A stretch of DNA of 42,885 bases from Arthrobacter sp. Leaf141 (GCF_001424565.1 NZ_LMOL01000006.1:352-43236), one strand, 5' to 3'; counted from the first letter of the stretch, positions 15,578-23,675 are shown. Program-made: numbers and translations. The notes: generated from the letters alone by a model not told the origin.

Positions 15578-16498
15578 ATGGAACCTGTGGACACCGACGT
15601 TACCGGCCCCGATAATCACGACGGCGGCACACCGCCCGGAGCCTCGGGTCCAGGGCCAGGGGCCGTCACCACACTGGCAGACCTGCTGCTCGCTGTCGAA
15701 GAGCTCTGGCCGGAGTCCCTCGCAGAGAACTGGGACGAGGTGGGCCTGGTGGCGGGGCGTCCGGGCGCACCTGTGTCCAAGGTCATGTTTGCCGTGGACC
15801 CCACCCTTGAGGTCATCGAGGAAGCCGTTTCCTGGGGCGCGGAACTCCTCATCACCCATCACCCGCTGCTGCTCAAGGGCGTCACGTCCGTGGCTGCCAC
15901 CTCTGCCAAAGGCAGGGCCGTGCACCGCCTGATCGAATCAGGCACTGCACTGCTGACCGTGCACACCAACGGGGATTCCGCCGTCGGCGGTGTTTCCGAT
16001 GTACTGGCCGATGCGCTGGGGCTTCAGGATGCGGTCCCGCTGACGGCAGCCGCCCACGGACTGCCGGAAGAAGGCATCGGCCGGGTAGGGGACCTTGCGG
16101 AGGCCGTCAGCCTGGGCGACTTCGCTGCCCGGGTGTTCGGTATCCTTCCGGCGGTGGCCGGCGGCGTCCGGGTGTCCGGCGACAAGGACGGCCTGGTACG
16201 CCGGGTCGCTGTCTGCGGCGGCGCGGGGGATTCGCTGTTTGACGAGGTCCGGGCCAGCCATGCGGACGTCTACGTCACCGCGGACCTGCGGCACCATCCT
16301 GCCTCGGAGGCCCGCGAGGCGGCTGTGAACGGCAGGCCTTACCTGGTGGACGTCTCGCATTTTGCCAGTGAATGGCTGTGGCTTCCGGCTGCTGCCACCG
16401 CGCTGGGCAACGTCCTCTCGGACCAGGGCCACGAGGTGCAGCTCAGGGTCAGTGGCACCAACAGTGACCCCTGGGACTTCATCCTGACTCCCGGCTAG
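15578..16498 (+). CDS. Nif3-like dinuclear metal center protein (GTP cyclohydrolase I type 2 family)
   Basis: A 306-residue protein of the YbgI/NIF3 family, which forms toroidal hexamers with a two-metal site; its physiological reaction is uncertain. The ATG at 15578 is preceded by TAAAAC-like -10 sequence only eight bases upstream, which suggests a leaderless transcript. The upstream open frame from 15491 has no start signal. After an acidic/proline-rich N terminus (1-30), LADLLLAVEELWPESLAENWDEVGL opens the domain (in two parts: about 33-57). H94/H95 in LITHHPLL bind metal; HTNGD, near 127, and the C-terminal ADLRHHPASEA and VDVSHFASEW segments supply the rest. It is divergent from msrA and is followed by the zinc-ribbon protein gene. 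Confidence 0.9.
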   Translation: MEPVDTDVTGPDNHDGGTPPGASGPGPGAVTTLADLLLAVEELWPESLAENWDEVGLVAGRPGAPVSKVMFAVDPTLEVIEEAVSWGAELLITHHPLLLKGVTSVAATSAKGRAVHRLIESGTALLTVHTNGDSAVGGVSDVLADALGLQDAVPLTAAAHGLPEEGIGRVGDLAEAVSLGDFAARVFGILPAVAGGVRVSGDKDGLVRRVAVCGGAGDSLFDEVRASHADVYVTADLRHHPASEAREAAVNGRPYLVDVSHFASEWLWLPAAATALGNVLSDQGHEVQLRVSGTNSDPWDFILTPG

Positions 16499-16618
16499 GC
16501 CGGGCCCGCACACAACCCAGCACGCGCAGCGAGGCAGGGAAGCAGGGCAGGCGCTAGAGTCGTGGGAGCGCCAAATCGGTGCCCGGCCATGGGCCGGAAG
16601 GTTTTAGCGGAGGTAAAA

Positions 16619-17374
16619 GTGGCGAAGGCAGCACCGGCGGAACAGTTGAAGTTGCTTGAGCTGCAGGGTTTTGACGCCAAACTGACGTCGCTGGCCAACC
16701 GCCGCCGGACGCTTGAGACCGATCCCCGCATCAAGGACCTCGAAGCTGCACTGGCCGTTGCAAACGGCACCCTGGGCTCGGCGAAGGTTGCCGTCCACGA
16801 TGCTGAAGCCGAGCTGAAGCGGGCTGAGGCCGACGTCGAACAGGTTGCCGGCCGCATCCAGCGGGACGAAGCGAAACTGAACAGCGGCACCGGCCTGTCC
16901 AAGGACCTGGTGGCCCTGCAGAAGGACATCGTCTCGCTCAACAAGCGGCGCTCGGACCTCGAGGACGTGGAACTGGAGGTCCTGGAACGGCTGGATACCC
17001 TGCGGGCAACGCAGGCCGGGCAGCAGGTTATCGTTGACGACATCCAGGGCTCCTTCGGCGGCATCCGCGCCGAGCTCGACGCGGCGCTGGCCGAAGTGGC
17101 TGCCGAAGCCACGGAGGTAAAAGCCAAGCGGGACGACTTCGCTGCGCTGCTGGAACCCGCACTCCTGGCGGTGTATGAAAAGACGCTGGCGAAGCGGGGC
17201 GTGGGCGCAGCCCGGCTGTTCCACGGCACCTCGGAGGCGTCCGGCATGAAGCTCAGCCCGGGCGACCTGGCCGAGATCAAGGCCGCCGCTGCCGATGACA
17301 TTGTGTTCTGCCCGGACTCCGGGGCCATCCTGGTCCGCTCCGACGAGTGGAATACCGCGGCCCCCGCCAGCTGA
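16619..17374 (+). CDS. CT398-like coiled-coil / degenerate C4 zinc-ribbon protein
   Basis: A 251-residue protein that follows the Nif3-like gene, as in many actinobacteria. The GTG at 16619 has a GGAGGT site (16609-16614). Residues about 10-175 are two long antiparallel coiled coils rich in Lys, Glu and Leu (KLLELQGFDAKL at the start). The C-terminal 60 residues correspond to the family's zinc ribbon, but the usual two CxxC pairs are missing: the first is replaced around GTSEASGMKLSP and the second reads CPDSGAILVR with one cysteine. It therefore probably does not bind zinc in the usual way. The role in the family is not established; links to nucleic-acid or flagellar functions have been suggested in other groups. 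Confidence 0.83.
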   Translation: MAKAAPAEQLKLLELQGFDAKLTSLANRRRTLETDPRIKDLEAALAVANGTLGSAKVAVHDAEAELKRAEADVEQVAGRIQRDEAKLNSGTGLSKDLVALQKDIVSLNKRRSDLEDVELEVLERLDTLRATQAGQQVIVDDIQGSFGGIRAELDAALAEVAAEATEVKAKRDDFAALLEPALLAVYEKTLAKRGVGAARLFHGTSEASGMKLSPGDLAEIKAAAADDIVFCPDSGAILVRSDEWNTAAPAS

Positions 17375-17442
17375 CCCCAACTAACTAGCAGTAGTTGTCG
17401 TTTTGGGGCGTCAAAACGACATCTACTGCGACCTAGTTGGGG
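17375..17442. repeat. Long imperfect palindrome between convergent genes
   Basis: Two 30-base arms (17375-17404 and 17413-17442) match in reverse complement at 26 of 30 positions, around an 8-base GGGGCGTC centre. Outer ends are CCCCAACTA and TAGTTGGGG; inner ends are GTCGTTTT and AAAACGAC. The left arm begins right after the zinc-ribbon stop codon, and the right arm contains the yaaA stop codon. It may terminate both genes, and its size and AT-rich core also resemble a mobile or extragenic palindromic repeat. I see no second copy in this window. Confidence 0.75.
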
Positions 17443-18197
17443 AGGATGATGTTCAGCGCGTGCGGCTTGCGCACCGTGCCGGGAACCAACTCCGCGTCCC
17501 ACCTTTCGCGGGCCGCTTTCAGCAGGGCCGCCGGCGTGGCGGGGGCGTTGCCGCGCCGCGCCAGCAGGTGCCGTGCCAGTTCCCCACGTGTGTGCTTGGC
17601 AAAATGGCTCACCACCTTGCGGACGCCGGCCACCTCGGTGAACACGTTGACGGCAACAGTACGGTCCGACGGCGGCGCCCACGCCGCTGCGTAGGTGCTG
17701 GACCGGCAGTCCACCAGCAGGTGGTCCGCCAGCTCCGGTGCGAGGGCGGCGCTCAGCTGCGGTTTCCAGAACGAGGCCAGCCGGCCGACGTCGGGCAGTG
17801 CAGTTCCCATGGACAAGCGGTAGGCGGGGACGCTGTCACCGAACCGGATCGCCCCCCACAACGCCGAAATCACCAGCACCGACTGGTCCGCCTTGCGCCG
17901 CTGCGCCGGGGTCAGGCTGCGGTAGCCGAGCGCGTCAAACAGAACCCCGGAATAAATCTGGTGGGCAGGGGCCGCCGGTTCCGCGTGCAACCGGGTGTTC
18001 CGGTCGACGTCGTCCTGCAGGGACGCCCCCACGCCAAGCAGGGCCAGGGCATCCTGGTGGGCGCTGACCGTTCCCAATGCCTCCAGGACGGTGGCCCGGT
18101 GGGTGTTCAGGGCCGGAAAACTGAGTGTGGACCAGTCGACTGCGGGGCCGCGGACGGCGGGGGTCTTGCCTTCGGAGGGGGGAAGCAGAATCAGCAC
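17433..18197 (-). CDS. yaaA: Peroxide stress protein YaaA (UPF0246 family)
   Basis: A 254-residue protein starting MLILLPPSEGKTPAVRG, the conserved N terminus of the family, in which PPSEGK is diagnostic. Other family blocks are SGVLFDALGYRSL, VISALWGAIRFGD and DRTVAVNVFTE, followed by HFAKHTRGELARHLL. In Escherichia coli YaaA limits free iron and so protects DNA from peroxide damage, and the fold binds DNA. It is divergent from rnpB across 71 bp, and its stop lies inside the long palindrome. Confidence 0.9.
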   Translation of the reverse strand: MLILLPPSEGKTPAVRGPAVDWSTLSFPALNTHRATVLEALGTVSAHQDALALLGVGASLQDDVDRNTRLHAEPAAPAHQIYSGVLFDALGYRSLTPAQRRKADQSVLVISALWGAIRFGDSVPAYRLSMGTALPDVGRLASFWKPQLSAALAPELADHLLVDCRSSTYAAAWAPPSDRTVAVNVFTEVAGVRKVVSHFAKHTRGELARHLLARRGNAPATPAALLKAARERWDAELVPGTVRKPHALNIILPN

Positions 18198-18256
18198 CGT
18201 CCGATCCTACCGGCGCTCCAACGCGCGGCGGCGCCAGGTTCCGGCACCCGCACCGT

Positions 18257-18262
18257 TAGACT
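18257..18262 (+). promoter_or_regulatory. -10 box of rnpB
   Basis: TAGACT is a consensus-type -10 box seven bases before the predicted 5' end of RNase P RNA. No clear -35 box is seen, which is common in actinobacteria. Confidence 0.5.
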
Positions 18263-18268
18263 TGATGC

Positions 18269-18660
18269 GGATGGGACAGCCAGGCGGCCGCGCGTCACGC
18301 AAGTGGCTCGAGGAACGTCCGGGCTCCGCAGGGCAGGGTGGTGGGTAACGCCCACTCGGGGTAACCCGCAGGCCAGTGCCACAGAGAAAAGACCGCCTGC
18401 CTCAGCCGTCCTTGGACGGGGGAGTGCAGGTAAGGGTGAAACGGTGGTGTAAGAGACCACCAGCTTCCCGGGTGACCGGGAAGGCTAGGTAAACCCCACC
18501 CGGAGCAAGGCCAGACAGGACACGTTTGAGGGCTGCCCGCCCGAGTGTCCGGGTAGGCTGCTGGAGGGCGTCGGCAACGGCGTCCGTAGATGGATGGCCG
18601 TCGCTCCCTTACCGGTAACGGTTCGGGGGAACAGAACCCGGCGTATCGGCTGTCCCATCC
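18269..18660 (+). ncRNA. rnpB: RNase P RNA, bacterial class A
   Basis: This stretch has the conserved core of RNase P RNA: GAGGAACGTCCGGGCTC near 18311-18327, the GGGTAA / CGGGGTAACCC region, AGGGTGAAACGGTGGTGTAAGAGACCACC (in two parts, about 18432-18460), CGGGAAGGCTAGGTAAACCCC, and ACAGAACCCGGCGTAT near the 3' end. The terminal P1 helix forms from GGATGGGACAGCC (18269-18281) and GGCTGTCCCATCC (18648-18660), which fixes both ends. The ribozyme cleaves 5' leaders from pre-tRNAs. Open frames over this interval are artefacts. Confidence 0.95.
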
Positions 18661-18746
18661 ACACCAGCCATAGACCCAGCAGGACCCGGGAACTCGGCCG
18701 GGACAGGTTGAACGTGGGCGCCCGGGACAGCATTTAGGATCTTCAT

Positions 18747-20018
18747 ATGGCCTCCTCGAACCCCTACTTGTCCTTTATGCGCCAGCGCTTCGTTAATCAG
18801 CAGAACCCCGTCGACCCTGTTCCATGGGAATTGGACGACAAAGACACCGCTTATAAGCACGTTAGTGCCGCGGGATATCGTGTGCCGAAGTACCTGACGG
18901 TCGGTAGCGCTGCCGAGGCCCTTGCCGCCGGTGAGAGCTTAGGCGATCGGTTCGTAGTCAAGCAGCCGAACCGCCATTCGACTAAGGGTGTGTACGTCCT
19001 CGAAACCATCGGCGGCGGAAAATATCTGGAATTGCTTAGCCTGCGAATTCTGACGGTGGACGACTTAAAAACGGACGGGCCTGAGCCTGACTATTGGTTG
19101 GCTGAGGAATGTATAGACTCAGGCATCGCCGGGAAGCCTTTACCAATGGACTACAAAATCTATTGCTTCCGGGGCAAAATAACCCACATCAGCCAGATCG
19201 ACCGGAACGTATCGCCGCCGCGGCTCGCATTTTTCGATGGTGCGTTTCTTCCTCTCGAATTCGGAAAAGATTACACCCTTGACGAAAGCCGATGGGCTAG
19301 GGAAAGCCATCTGGTTCCACGCCACGCGGGCGCGATGCTGAAGATGGCAGCGGACTTGTCCGCCGGCCTCGACACACGGTTTGTTAAGGTCGACTGCTAC
19401 GACGGTCCCGATGGGCCAGTCTTTGGTGAGTTTACTTTTGCATCCGGGGCAGACGACATAGGTATGGTGCGCTACAGCGATGAGATTCTGGCGAAGCTTG
19501 GCCGTGCTATCGACGGTGAAGAGGTGGGTGCCTTGTCCGGATTCGACATCGACATGCCAGGATTCCGGGCTGCCCTGGGCGGCGAGTCAACGCTGACAGC
19601 TCACCCGGCCCTCTATTCGAGAATGTCCGCCGGGGCCCTTCAAGCTGACAAGCGGTACTCACCGACCTTGGCAGCCAACCTCGCAGCCGGACGGACGCGC
19701 GCGGTCTTCGCACTCGGTGCCTATGTGATCGGCTGCCTTAACAACGACGAAAGTCGTGCTTTCGCAGTCCAAGACCTTGTCCGGCAAGGCTCGCAGCTCA
19801 TCGTGGGCGGTGGGCGGTTGGCCGAATTCAGGGCCAGAGCACTCGCCTTCCACGATCACAGGGCCAGCGGTAACCCCTGGCACACGGCGCGCGCAGCCGA
19901 AGTCCGTCTGGCAGCCGGCACCCAGGAAGCGCTCGAAGTGCTGAAGGCTTTGGCTGCGGACGGCTACGCCCATGCCGAGCGGGTCGTGGCAAAATACGAA
20001 GCGAGCTTCAGCAAATAA
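18747..20018 (+). CDS. TupA-like ATP-grasp protein with unknown C-terminal domain
   Basis: A 423-residue protein. The first ~250 residues follow the TupA-like ATP-grasp family (named after teichuronopeptide synthesis): FVVKQPNRHSTKG near 75-87 is the nucleotide lysine/glycine-rich loop, DYKIYCFRGKITHISQIDRN is the central strand pair, and RFVKVDCYDG followed by VFGEFTFASGADD near 212-232 supplies acidic metal ligands. The final ~170 residues are Ala-rich, mostly helical, and I do not recognise them. ATP-grasp enzymes join a carboxylate to an amine or thiol. The codon use is noticeably richer in A/T (TTA, ATA, AAA, TTG) than its neighbours, and it stands alone directly after rnpB with no partner genes, so horizontal acquisition is likely. 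AGGA lies seven bases before the ATG. Confidence 0.72.
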   Translation: MASSNPYLSFMRQRFVNQQNPVDPVPWELDDKDTAYKHVSAAGYRVPKYLTVGSAAEALAAGESLGDRFVVKQPNRHSTKGVYVLETIGGGKYLELLSLRILTVDDLKTDGPEPDYWLAEECIDSGIAGKPLPMDYKIYCFRGKITHISQIDRNVSPPRLAFFDGAFLPLEFGKDYTLDESRWARESHLVPRHAGAMLKMAADLSAGLDTRFVKVDCYDGPDGPVFGEFTFASGADDIGMVRYSDEILAKLGRAIDGEEVGALSGFDIDMPGFRAALGGESTLTAHPALYSRMSAGALQADKRYSPTLAANLAAGRTRAVFALGAYVIGCLNNDESRAFAVQDLVRQGSQLIVGGGRLAEFRARALAFHDHRASGNPWHTARAAEVRLAAGTQEALEVLKALAADGYAHAERVVAKYEASFSK

Positions 20019-20041
20019 CCCAGTCAAGCTGCATTGGGACA

Positions 20042-20073
20042 CCGGCAGTCAGGCAGTCGCACTTGACTGCCGG
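20042..20073 (+). terminator. Hairpin after the ATP-grasp gene
   Basis: CCGGCAGTCA (20042-20051) and TGACTGCCGG (20064-20073) form a perfect 10-bp stem with a 12-base loop, 24 bases after the stop codon. No T-run follows. The remaining bases to 20210 show nothing I can identify. Confidence 0.5.
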
Positions 20074-20210
20074 GCGTATGCGTGAACAGGCTTCCAGAAC
20101 GTATCTAATCTGAGCACTTTGGCCGCCTGCAACTGTACGCTCCACATAGAGGCAACGCGGGCTCGACGGGCTCGAGTTGACCTGGTCCGATGCGTTGGGC
20201 ATCCTGAAGC

Positions 20211-20744
20211 GTGCTTCCAATCTCTGACCTTCCGTCCGCTTCCGAACGTAAGGTTCCTTCCCCCGGCGGGCAGGCGGCTGCCCTGCTGGGGTTTCTTGGC
20301 CTGTCGATGGCAGCCTGGATCGTTGCATCAGTGCCCATCATCCTGAACTCCACCGGCTGGTTCGCCGCATCCGTCAAAGCCCCGTGGATGCCGCCGGGCT
20401 GGATGTTCAGGTCCATGTGGATCCTCCTGTACGCCGCCGTGGCGTTGGCGGCGTGGCTGGTATGGCGCCGGCAGGCACTTCGCGGCAGCACCCGGTGGTG
20501 GTACGCCGCACAGCTGCTGTTCAACGCCGCGTGGCCGCTGACGTTTTTTGGCCTGTATCCGTTGATCGGCACAGCGGCCCTCTGGGGTGCCCTGGTGGTC
20601 ATTGCCGGCCTGGGTGTGTCCGTGGGATTCCTTGTGGTGCGCTTCGGCCCGGTCAGTGCCACCGCGGGGCTGCTAATGCTGCCTTATCTCTCGTGGGTCA
20701 TCTATTCGTTCAGCCTGAACCTCTTTTCCGCCCTCCATAACTGA
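20211..20744 (+). CDS. tspO: TspO/MBR family protein (tryptophan-rich sensory protein)
   Basis: A 177-residue membrane protein with five helices. Family hallmarks are WFAASVKAPWMPPGWMF (loop 1 with the conserved Pro and Trp), WILLYAAVALAAWLVW (helix 2), QLLFNAAWPLTFFG (helix 3, with the N-x-x-W pattern) and LLMLPYLSWVIYSFSLN (helix 5). TspO proteins bind porphyrins and other hydrophobic ligands and take part in stress or redox responses. The start is uncertain: GTG at 20211 lacks a good ribosome binding site, but the ATG at 20308 would lose part of helix 1. A stress or tetrapyrrole role cannot be tested from the context. Confidence 0.87.
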   Translation: MLPISDLPSASERKVPSPGGQAAALLGFLGLSMAAWIVASVPIILNSTGWFAASVKAPWMPPGWMFRSMWILLYAAVALAAWLVWRRQALRGSTRWWYAAQLLFNAAWPLTFFGLYPLIGTAALWGALVVIAGLGVSVGFLVVRFGPVSATAGLLMLPYLSWVIYSFSLNLFSALHN

Positions 20745-20801
20745 ACGGCAGGTGTGAGTGATTTCACGGCGCCGGCGACTCAAACAGGCATCACGCCAAA
20801 T

Positions 20802-20862
20802 TAGAATGGAACCGAACGCAGGGGTTCTTCCGCCGGAGCTCCGTTCTTAACCGGCGGTTTTT
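20802..20862 (+). promoter_or_regulatory. gapB leader: possible promoter followed by intrinsic terminator (attenuator candidate)
   Basis: TAGAAT (20802-20807) is a -10 box candidate without a clear -35. About 16 bases after the expected start lies a hairpin, CCGCCGG (20830-20836) with CCGGCGG (20851-20857), followed by TTTTT (20858-20862). The loop contains the palindrome CGGAGCTCCG, which could form a competing structure. The hairpin may simply end the tspO transcript 86 bases after its stop. Alternatively it may stop transcription prematurely in the gapB leader. The next gene begins 121 bases later. Confidence 0.5.
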
Positions 20863-20983
20863 CTTTGCCAGCAATCCCGGCGCCCAGGGCCGAACCCTGC
20901 CGGCGCCACTGCCACTGGACATCATCAGGTGGCCTACAACCGCGCACGACGACGTACGCGGCTGAACCGAGGAAGGTATTTCT

Positions 20984-22462
20984 GTGAGCCAGACGTCAGA
21001 TTCTTGTCTTGATACGTGGATGGGCCGGGAGGCCCTCGCCGAGGCCATGATCCCGGTGATTGGCCGGCTGTACCGCGACAACAACGTGGTCACCAGCATC
21101 CATGGCCGGAGCCTGATCAATAAGTCCACCATGAACATCCTCAAGGCGCACCGCTTCGCCCGCAGAATGAGCAAGGACGAATTGCTCCTGGAAGAGACAG
21201 CGCCGCTGCTCAATACCCTTGCCGGCCTGGAACTCGGCGCCGCAGCGATCGACATCGCGCGCCTGAACCAGAAGTTCAAGGAAGAAGGCGACGGCACCTC
21301 GCTCGAGGAATTCCTCCGCGCTGAACTTGCCGACGTTGTGGGCAAGCGCGGCGGCGATGACCGCACCAGCACCGATGTTGTGCTTTACGGCTTCGGCCGG
21401 ATCGGCCGGCTCCTGGCCCGCCTCCTGATCGAAAAGGCCGGCGGCGGCCACGGCCTTCGCCTGCGCGCCATCGTGGTGCGCCGCGGCTCGGACAACGACC
21501 TCGCCAAGCGGGCCAGCCTGCTTCGCCGCGACTCGGTCCACGGCTCCTTCGAGGGCACCATCCGCATCGATGAGGTCGCCAACACCATCACGGCCAACGG
21601 CGTCCAGGTCCAGGTCATCTACTCGGACAACCCCGCCACCATCGACTACACCACCTACGGCATCCACAACGCCCTGGTTGTGGACAACACCGGCCGCTGG
21701 CGCGATGCCGAGGGCCTCTCGCAGCACCTGCAGAGCACCGGCGTGGCACGGGTCCTCCTGACCGCGCCGGGCAAGGGCGACCTGAAGAACATCGTCCACG
21801 GCATCAACCACACCACCATCGAGGACAGCGACCGGATCGTCACCGCCGCATCCTGCACCACCAACGCCATCACTCCGGTGCTGAAGGCCATCAACGACAA
21901 GTTCGGCGTCATCCACGGCCACGTGGAAACGGTGCACTCGTTCACCAACGACCAGAACCTGATCGACAACTTCCACAAGGGCGACCGGCGCGGCCGCTCG
22001 GCAGCGCTGAACATGGTCATCACCGAAACCGGCGCCGCCAAAGCCGTTGCCAAGGCACTGCCTGAACTCCTGGGCAAGCTCACCGGCAGTTCCATCCGCG
22101 TCCCCACGCCTGACGTGTCCCTGGCCATCCTGAACCTCACCCTGGAGAACGGGACCACCAAGGACGAGGTCAACAACTACCTCCGGGAAATGTCGCTGCA
22201 CTCGGGCCTGCGCAAGCAGATCGACTACATCGACTCGCCCGAAGTTGTTTCCACCGACTTCGTGGGCTCCCGCCGCGCCGGCATCGTGGACGGCCTGGCC
22301 ACCGTCTCCACCGACAAAAACCTGGTGCTATATGTCTGGTACGACAACGAATTCGGCTACAGCTGCCAGGTGGTCCGCGTGATGGAGGAGATGGCAGGGG
22401 TCAACCCGCCGTCCTTCCCCGCGAAGGAAAGCGCCGCTGCGCTGGCGGCCATCGCCGTCTGA
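20984..22462 (+). CDS. gapB: Glyceraldehyde-3-phosphate dehydrogenase, long GapB type
   Basis: A 492-residue GAPDH with a ~130-residue N-terminal extension, the size of the GapB enzyme of Corynebacterium, which works in the gluconeogenic direction. GFGRIGR at 136-142 is the cofactor motif, AASCTTN at 288-294 carries the catalytic C291, and H318 in ETVHSFTNDQ is its partner. WYDNEFGYSCQVVRV, near the C terminus, is also diagnostic. The GTG at 20984 follows GAGGAAGG by about six bases. Cofactor choice cannot be decided with certainty; the homologue uses NADP and NAD. A glycolytic GAPDH is expected elsewhere in the genome. The leader may attenuate transcription. Confidence 0.9.
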   Translation: MSQTSDSCLDTWMGREALAEAMIPVIGRLYRDNNVVTSIHGRSLINKSTMNILKAHRFARRMSKDELLLEETAPLLNTLAGLELGAAAIDIARLNQKFKEEGDGTSLEEFLRAELADVVGKRGGDDRTSTDVVLYGFGRIGRLLARLLIEKAGGGHGLRLRAIVVRRGSDNDLAKRASLLRRDSVHGSFEGTIRIDEVANTITANGVQVQVIYSDNPATIDYTTYGIHNALVVDNTGRWRDAEGLSQHLQSTGVARVLLTAPGKGDLKNIVHGINHTTIEDSDRIVTAASCTTNAITPVLKAINDKFGVIHGHVETVHSFTNDQNLIDNFHKGDRRGRSAALNMVITETGAAKAVAKALPELLGKLTGSSIRVPTPDVSLAILNLTLENGTTKDEVNNYLREMSLHSGLRKQIDYIDSPEVVSTDFVGSRRAGIVDGLATVSTDKNLVLYVWYDNEFGYSCQVVRVMEEMAGVNPPSFPAKESAAALAAIAV

Positions 22463-22480
22463 TCCGTCAAACGGTCAGCG

Positions 22481-22516
22481 GATTCCCGGCTGGTTCTCTG
22501 GAATCAGCCGGGAATC
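22481..22516 (+). terminator. Hairpin after gapB
   Basis: GATTCCCGGCTG (22481-22492) and CAGCCGGGAATC (22505-22516) form a perfect 12-bp stem with a 12-base loop, 18 bases after the stop. There is no T-run. Confidence 0.6.
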
Positions 22517-22533
22517 AGTACCACACTGGGGGA

Positions 22534-22743
22534 ATGGAAAAAGAAAAGGCAATCCGGCACGAAACCACCCTCGAACACGCTCTCGACGTGGCACAGGACA
22601 ACCACAAGGAAGCCATCCGGCTTTTGGAAGGGGCCCGTGCGGGCCACAAAACGGGCGACGTCGGTGCAGACCGGGTGCGCCAGCTTGAGGACCTGCTGGC
22701 CGTGGCCGAGGAGGACCTCCGCAGGGTGGTCCGGGAACAGTAA
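22534..22743 (+). CDS. Small coiled-coil protein of unknown function
   Basis: A 69-residue, highly charged protein, helical throughout (heptads around LEHALDVAQDNHKEAIRLLE and RQLEDLLAVAEEDLRRVV). It resembles no family I know. Codon use matches the neighbours, with G or C in most third positions, which supports a real gene. GGGGGA directly abuts the ATG and CACACT lies just before it, so a leaderless transcript is possible; the start is not secure. It lies between the gapB terminator and the HNH nuclease gene. Confidence 0.5.
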   Translation: MEKEKAIRHETTLEHALDVAQDNHKEAIRLLEGARAGHKTGDVGADRVRQLEDLLAVAEEDLRRVVREQ

Positions 22744-22855
22744 CCGTCCCACCGAAGGGTCGAGTGGCCCTCCACACTGTGGATAACGGGGCAGCCCTGC
22801 TGCGGGTGCCCTAGGCTTTCCTGATGCTTGTCCCCACACCTACCGTCGTTGAGCC

Positions 22856-23653
22856 GTGAGCGTCAGCTGGGCCGCGTACCGGCGTGCCCGGCGCAGGTCA
22901 CGGGCCGCGTGGGCCCTGCTCGCCGTTGCAGCCCTGGCCTTGCTTTCCGGACTGTTCTGGTTCTTCACTGCCGGGCAGTTTGCCGCAGCCGGCCCATCGT
23001 TGCCGGGTCCCACAGTTGCCCCGGTCTTCGAGCCGGGCTGGATGAAGCCGGTGGCTCCCGTCCACGCCGTGCCGGCCGGCGCAGCCGGCAACGTCCTCAA
23101 CGGGCTGCCGGTAAAGGGCCGCGCAGGCAAGGGCGGATACAAGCGGGAAGCCTTTGGCGCGGCGTGGCTGGACATGGACCACAACGGGTGCGACACGCGC
23201 AACGACATCCTCCGCCGCGACCTGGCTGATGTCCGGTTCAGCGAGGGGTCACGCTGCAACGTCGCGGCCGGCCGGTTCACGGACCCGTACACGGCACGCG
23301 GCATAAATTTCAACCGGGGCCCTGACAGTAGCCAGGCCGTGCAGGTTGACCATGTGGTGGCCCTGGCGGATGCCTGGCAAAAGGGTGCCCAGCAGCTCAG
23401 CCCCGCACAGCGCACCGCCCTGGCCAACGATCCGCTGAACCTCATCGCTGTGGACGGCGCAGCGAACCAGGAAAAAGGCGCGGGCGACGCGGCCACCTGG
23501 CTGCCGCCGAACAAGTCAATCCGCTGTCATTACGTGGCCCGCCAGATTTCGGTGAAAGCCGCCTACGGCCTCTGGGTGACTGCTGCCGAAAAGGACGCCA
23601 TGAACCGGGTGCTGGGCTCCTGCCCCGGACAGCAGGCCATCAGGGTCCCCTGA
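22856..23653 (+). CDS. Membrane-anchored or secreted HNH nuclease (DUF1524 family)
   Basis: A 265-residue protein. Residues 8-16 are basic and 17-40 form one hydrophobic segment (signal anchor or uncleaved signal), after which the chain is outside. The domain starts near 95: CDTRNDILRRDL (112-123) is typical of secreted actinobacterial members. VQVDHVVALADAW has the catalytic D165/H166 pair, and NDPLNLIAVDGAANQEKG (191-208) completes the histidine-metal fold with N204 and K207. WLPPNKSIRCHYVARQ closes the domain. C112 and C134, and later cysteines, could form disulfides. Such enzymes cut DNA or RNA, probably for nutrient use or defence. The GTG start has a weak ribosome binding site. Confidence 0.85.
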   Translation: MSVSWAAYRRARRRSRAAWALLAVAALALLSGLFWFFTAGQFAAAGPSLPGPTVAPVFEPGWMKPVAPVHAVPAGAAGNVLNGLPVKGRAGKGGYKREAFGAAWLDMDHNGCDTRNDILRRDLADVRFSEGSRCNVAAGRFTDPYTARGINFNRGPDSSQAVQVDHVVALADAWQKGAQQLSPAQRTALANDPLNLIAVDGAANQEKGAGDAATWLPPNKSIRCHYVARQISVKAAYGLWVTAAEKDAMNRVLGSCPGQQAIRVP

Positions 23654-23675
23654 TCCTGGCCGTTGCCCTGTGGGG

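Noticed and set aside
16495..17682. 395-codon minus-strand frame over the zinc-ribbon gene
   Set aside because: Ser/Arg-rich low-complexity product; the plus-strand gene has a GGAGGT site and a coiled-coil family match.
18191..18733. Small open frames inside the rnpB interval
   Set aside because: The interval is a structural RNA with a complete P1 helix and conserved core.
20996..22201. 401-codon minus-strand frame over gapB
   Set aside because: Shadow of the GAPDH gene: rich in Val, Ala, Asp and Gly with no motif.
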